In this document: positions 60,096-64,000 of the stretch, piece after piece
Layout of the letters: every line of letters begins with the position of its first letter
Position numbering within the stretch: the stretch's first letter is position 1
NCBI RefSeq assembly: GCF_016097555.1
Contig: NC_054713.1
Location: 40,968,895 to 41,032,894, forward strand
Direction of reading: 5' to 3'
DNA: 64,000 nucleotides
Source: Gigantopelta aegis
Taxonomy: Eukaryota; Mollusca; Gastropoda; Neomphalida; Peltospiridae
The notes under the pieces: model-generated
Databases searched by the model: none
Told to the model about the DNA's origin: nothing
Seen by the model: only the letters and a program-made list of their open reading frames with translations
Position numbers and translations under genes: made by a program

Positions 60096-60704
60096 TATAT
60101 TTAATTTTTCCTTATACACATGTAGTACTATTGGGACACAAAGTATGCAATGGTACCCCTATTCAAATTCCGATTTCTTTAATTTTTTATTTTTTTTATT
60201 CCACTAACGTTTTTGCTGCACTCAAGCGGCTATGAAATTGATATATAATGGGACATCTAAAAATACTTGTCTCCAAAAATCTCTAAGAGGGGAGGTGGAA
60301 GATTTCGGTCTCTGGCCTATAGACTACAGCTCCGGCCCAGAGTGAGTCCAGTGGCCACTACACTGAGGGAGGAGGAGGGTTTTGGTCTCTGGCCTATGGA
60401 CTACAGATCCGGAACATCATTCGTTATCTTTGTAATACATACTTGTTAACACATATACGTGTGTTAACAGTTTCAAGACATACGACTGGCTGATCCTAGG
60501 TGATGACCAGGTCACCAATGCCATACATCCAATGAAAAACAGCACGTCGAAATCTAGTTCACTGTGACGTATAGCTAACCTGACAGTCATTTGTCTGTAA
60601 CGCGTAAGTGCAGGGGCTGTAAATAACTTTTAGTCGAAATGGGTTTTTTAATTTGCTTAAAACCTGGTTTTTGAGGATATGTAAGAAATAGAATAATACA
60701 TTCG

Positions 60705-60815
60705 TGTCCGTTAAATACCATTTAACTTACAACTCGTTGTTTAAAAACATATCAAACTCGCTTTCGCTCGTTAGATACATTTTAAAACAACTCGTTATAA
60801 GATAAATGGTATCTA
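60705..60815. repeat. Palindrome in triplicated copy 3
   Basis: Same arms as in copies 1 and 2 with a few changes (TTAACTTACAACTCG). Confidence 0.85.
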
Positions 60816-61006
60816 ACGGCCACTCATGTATAATATTATGCTCTATATAGTTTGGTGTTCGTAAGCCAGGTCATGTAATCGTAAAGAACCACCTGCATCC
60901 CCTGGTCTCTGTTGGAACTTTCGCATGAAATGAAATGCCTGAAATGTTTAAAATAAATAATTTAATTAAATAATAAAATTTAAAATAATAATAATTAAAA
61001 AAAGAT

Positions 61007-61095
61007 TCCCGCGAACCGGATTCGAACCAGTGACCTAAGGATATCAATGTATACAACTCTACAGTCCTCCGCTCTACCAACTGAGCTATCACGGG
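61007..61095 (-). tRNA. tRNA-Tyr (GTA), intron-bearing (copy 3)
   Basis: Identical in visible sequence to the copy at 56402-56490, including the 16-base intron and the A/B boxes. Confidence 0.93.
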
Positions 61096-61178
61096 ATGTA
61101 AAAGAAAGTTACAAAACAATATCTCCAGTCAGGCCACCATTATATGCATGACTGGTTTTATCAAATGATCGTGTCATC

Positions 61179-62367
61179 TTAAAGGAATGCTAAAGCAAGG
61201 CTTTTGGACTGGTGTGCATATTCAACGATATATAATGCACATTATTGCTTAATATCAACAAGTATAATCGCATAGTTAATTAATAAAACGGTTAAATGTG
61301 ACGGTTATTATATATAACAGGCGCAGCCATTTTGTACCATCCCAGTGAATACGCCCTTTGGCGAGCTGGTGGTTACGTAATACCTAACGTGTCACGTCGG
61401 GAATTAGTCTTCGAACTGAAGAAACAAAACATACCTGATTTTTGCGGATGCATCGCAGTGTTCTGTAAAAATATATATCCCAGTAACACAGCAACGTGTA
61501 TATGTGATTTATTTTTCAATACAAAATAAACCACCATTGTCAAAGTGTTGAAATAACTGTATTATATTTTGTATATAAATTAACCCACGTACTGAAATAA
61601 TAGTCGGATTGTTTTCTTGTTTAATTGGTCTTTTCTTTCCGTGGCCTGTACCTGTGGCTCTTGATTGGCAGGTGTATATTTAGACGGTCCCTAGACACTG
61701 TGTCTAGACACACTAAAAAGACGTGCCTCTTTTATTAAGATCACAGGGTATTGTGTGATAACCTCAAATCGTAATGGACTTTACCAGCTTTATTACTATA
61801 AGTAATTCTGTAAAAACCTTGATTAAGTAGACTTTCCCATCTAAAATCACAAAACTGACCAATTACGTAGTCCCAGAGAAAAGACAATTATCACTTGGGT
61901 ATCGTGAATGGTCGTTTTTGCTTGAACGTATCCTACCAATAGGCCTAATAATATGCTGGGGTTTTTTGTATTTTATAAAAGAAAAAATACTATAACTCCA
62001 TTTCGTTATATTGATGCAAATTGAAATATATTTAGTTAAAGAGTTTATTATACTATCAAGTCATTTATGTTGTTTTACAAGTCAGGTTGATGAAGGCGAA
62101 GTGCCTTGTCGTAAATTGGAGCATTTGTTTACACTGCGTAATAGAGAGGTTGGACCTGAGCTGACGTCACTTTGCCCCAAGCTATACCACCGGTCGTCAC
62201 AAAAACTAAAAAAAATGGCTGCCCCCAGTTAGCAGGAATAATCACGGTTTTTTATTAATTCTAAAATTACGCGTTTTTCATTTGTTAAAGTGTCAGTATG
62301 TGTTGGTGGTCCGGGTATGCGTCTTTCCAACACATAAGGCTCTTGTTGGAGTTTAGTCTACCTTTAA
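61179..62367. mobile_element. TTAA-targeting element, non-autonomous, ~1.2 kb
   Basis: TTAA lies at both ends (61179-61182, 62364-62367). Copy 1 of the triplication has the empty site (GATCTTAACGGGAAAG). Weak inverted ends AGGAATGCTAAAGC and AGGTAGACTAAACT, plus a GCAGCCATTTTGT / ATGGCTGC inverted pair, suggest a piggyBac-type element. Two short frames of unknown product lie inside; no transposase recognised. Confidence 0.85.
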
Positions 62368-62589
62368 CGGGAAAGATTTTATACACATTTCCGGACATCC
62401 CACCACAACACGATTGAATTATCTCCCCTTACAGGGGAAGACAAATCTGCGGCTATAAGATTTATGAAATTAATCGCCAAGTTAAAACCCGGTATGTGCT
62501 CCAGTGGTTTCAAGATGGACAGTTAACTTTGTCCACCTCGCAACAGGAATTGTTAGTGTAGCTATCCCTTTACTTCATTTCAACTTATT

Positions 62590-62695
62590 TTTGCGCTTAT
62601 ATCCAATTAAGGTTCAAGCACGCTGTCCTGGGCACACACCTCAGCTATCTGGGTTGTTTGTCCAGGACAGTGAGTTAGTTGATTACGAATGATTA
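62590..62695 (-). mobile_element. SINE, type C, truncated (copy 3)
   Basis: The 3' half only, cut at the deletion in triplication copy 3. Confidence 0.88.
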
Positions 62696-62945
62696 CTGGC
62701 TCCTCTTGGGGATGTCAACTTCATCACTATATTTAATTTTTCCTTATAGTACTATTGGGACACAAAGTATGCAATGGTACCCATATTCTAATTCCGATTT
62801 TTAAGTTGGTTTTTTTTTTATTCCACCTACGTTTTTGCTGCACTCAAGCGGATATCAAATATCAAAATCTGTAAGAGGGAAGGGGGAAGGTTTCGGTATC
62901 TGGCCTCTGGACCACAGCTCCGGCCCAGAGTGAGTTCAGTGGACA

Positions 62946-63120
62946 CTACACCGACTTCTTTCTCACTATAACAATCAACCCAGCCCAGATAACCGAGGTT
63001 CGTGTCCAGCACAGCGTACTTGAAACCATTTCGTTGTGTTTTCTCTGCCTCTGTCTGCCTTTCTGTTTGTCTGTGAATGTCTCTTTCTTTGTTTATTCGT
63101 ACCTAGTTTGACACCCAATA
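62946..63120 (+). mobile_element. SINE, type C, fragment
   Basis: TCTCACTATAACAATCAACC, GCCCAGATAACCGAGG and ACAGCGTACTTGAAACC. Confidence 0.7.
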
Positions 63121-63124
63121 AAGG

Positions 63125-63128
<4 letters not shown>

Positions 63129-63191
<63 letters not shown>
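63129..63191. repeat. (CT)n microsatellite
   Basis: About 30 CT units following AATAAAGGCATT. Confidence 0.97.
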
Positions 63192-63194
<3 letters not shown>

Positions 63195-63199
63195 TCTAG

Positions 63200-63936
63200 T
63201 GGCAGTGTTGAGATACGAGCCTAGCACCTATCAACTGTCAACCCAATCTCATGATCTCTGTGTCACTAAGTCACCGATTATCAGTCTACTGATATTTCAA
63301 CGAGTTGGAGAGACTCGCTGATCAAATCTACATCTACATTCAATTACAGAAAACTGATTTCAATACACCTACTGTCCATTATCACTACATTCATCGCACG
63401 GCTCGTCGTCAGTTGATCGGTCTAGCAGAACTTAGAATCTGATAACAAATTCAATATGGCACGAATCTACTTCTCGGCCTAATTATCGTAATAATTTAAT
63501 ATTCTAAGGCATTCCGTAACTGACGGCAGCATTTATTTTGACAAAACTTATTTAAATAATCTTCAGTGGGAAACAACTTTCTGTTAAAGAGTGTTGAGTG
63601 AAATCCAATGAAAGGAATGTTTGTTTAATGATGCCGCAGCATAAAGTGACATGTTTAGTCAGTTGGTAATATTAAAAACAAAAACAAAATTAATGAAATA
63701 TTGTTTAATCAGCAATTACTATAATTATGATGGCCATAACATTTGGTGCTACCAACTAAAAATATACTGAACGAAATTAATTAAGGGTCCGTAGATATTT
63801 TCTACATATTTTATTTTTTATGTGCTACAAAATTCTTTTTTATTATAAAGCACTCAAAGTTTGCATCACTCAGTTTACTTAAAAGTCAAACAATGTTTAG
63901 AAATCATCTTTAATTAAAACTTATAAATAAAAATGT
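63200..63936. other. No recognised gene
   Basis: AT-rich unique sequence. Confidence 0.4.
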
Positions 63937-64000
63937 GTTTGTTTAACGACACCACTAGAGCATGTTGAGTTTAATAATCATCGGCTACTGGATGTCAAAT
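63937..64000 (-). mobile_element. SINE, type A, cut by the window end
   Basis: GTTTAACGACACCACTAGAG to CTACTGGATGTCAAAT, the tail of a minus-strand copy. Confidence 0.85.

Larger units (their letters stand above)
58192..60413. repeat. Segmental triplication, copy 2
   Basis: 2222 bases, highly similar to copy 1, with the same element order. It has gained a 234-base insertion at 59038-59271 and has a shorter minisatellite. Confidence 0.92.
60414..62945. repeat. Segmental triplication, copy 3 (rearranged)
   Basis: Same order as copies 1 and 2 to 61178, then a TTAA-flanked insertion, then the remainder. A deletion joins the type C SINE middle (GAGTTAGTTGAT) to the sequence after the LINE fragment (TACGAATGATTACTGGCTCC). 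Confidence 0.9.

Overview
The window is animal nuclear DNA and most probably molluscan. It is intron-rich and gene-poor, and SINEs, MITEs and minisatellites fill most of the non-coding sequence. The dominant SINEs have tRNA-like heads, a shared body and tails ending in GTCGTTAAATAAAAC or GTCGTTAAACAAAAC, which I associate with marine molluscs (inference). No database search was possible.

Layout. (1) 1-10150: the 3' part of a USP5/USP13-type deubiquitinase (isopeptidase T) gene on the plus strand. Four exons encode UBA1, UBA2 and the histidine end of the catalytic domain; the zinc-finger and cysteine-box exons lie to the left of the window. An open Tc1-like (DD34E) transposon sits in the intron before UBA1. 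(2) 10150-19240: no gene recognised; MITEs, SINEs, foldback elements and a 54-bp minisatellite. (3) 19240-24410: a complete three-coding-exon gene for an 823-residue secretin-like/adhesion-like seven-helix receptor with a somatomedin-B domain. (4) 24410-29600: SINEs, TTAA-flanked MITEs, a Mutator-like MITE and AT-rich minisatellites. (5) 29650-40469: a four-exon gene model for a 162-residue protein that I do not recognise. (6) 40470-49850: SINEs, the 3' half of a LINE and a GC-rich 296-codon reading frame of unknown origin. (7) 49880-50245: a CpG-rich, promoter-like segment. (8) 50300-64000: SINEs, one intron-bearing tRNA-Tyr gene, then a 2.2-2.5 kb segmental triplication. Each copy carries another intron-bearing tRNA-Tyr on the minus strand, a palindrome and LINE/SINE remnants.

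The most striking feature is shared by all three protein genes: tandem repeats that contain splice junctions. The USP5 UBA1 acceptor with the first ~80 exon bases occurs nine times. The end of receptor exon 2 with its donor occurs three times. In the unrecognised gene, the exon 2 donor is copied about 40 times and the last-exon acceptor about 22 times, a weaker repeat runs into the exon 2 acceptor, and the stop-codon end of the last exon is also repeated. These copied junctions should pose a splice-choice problem, and two of the arrays have each taken a TA-targeting DNA transposon.

Exon boundaries were assigned by reading splice sites, phases and protein continuity by eye. Repeat boundaries are approximate unless a target-site duplication is given.
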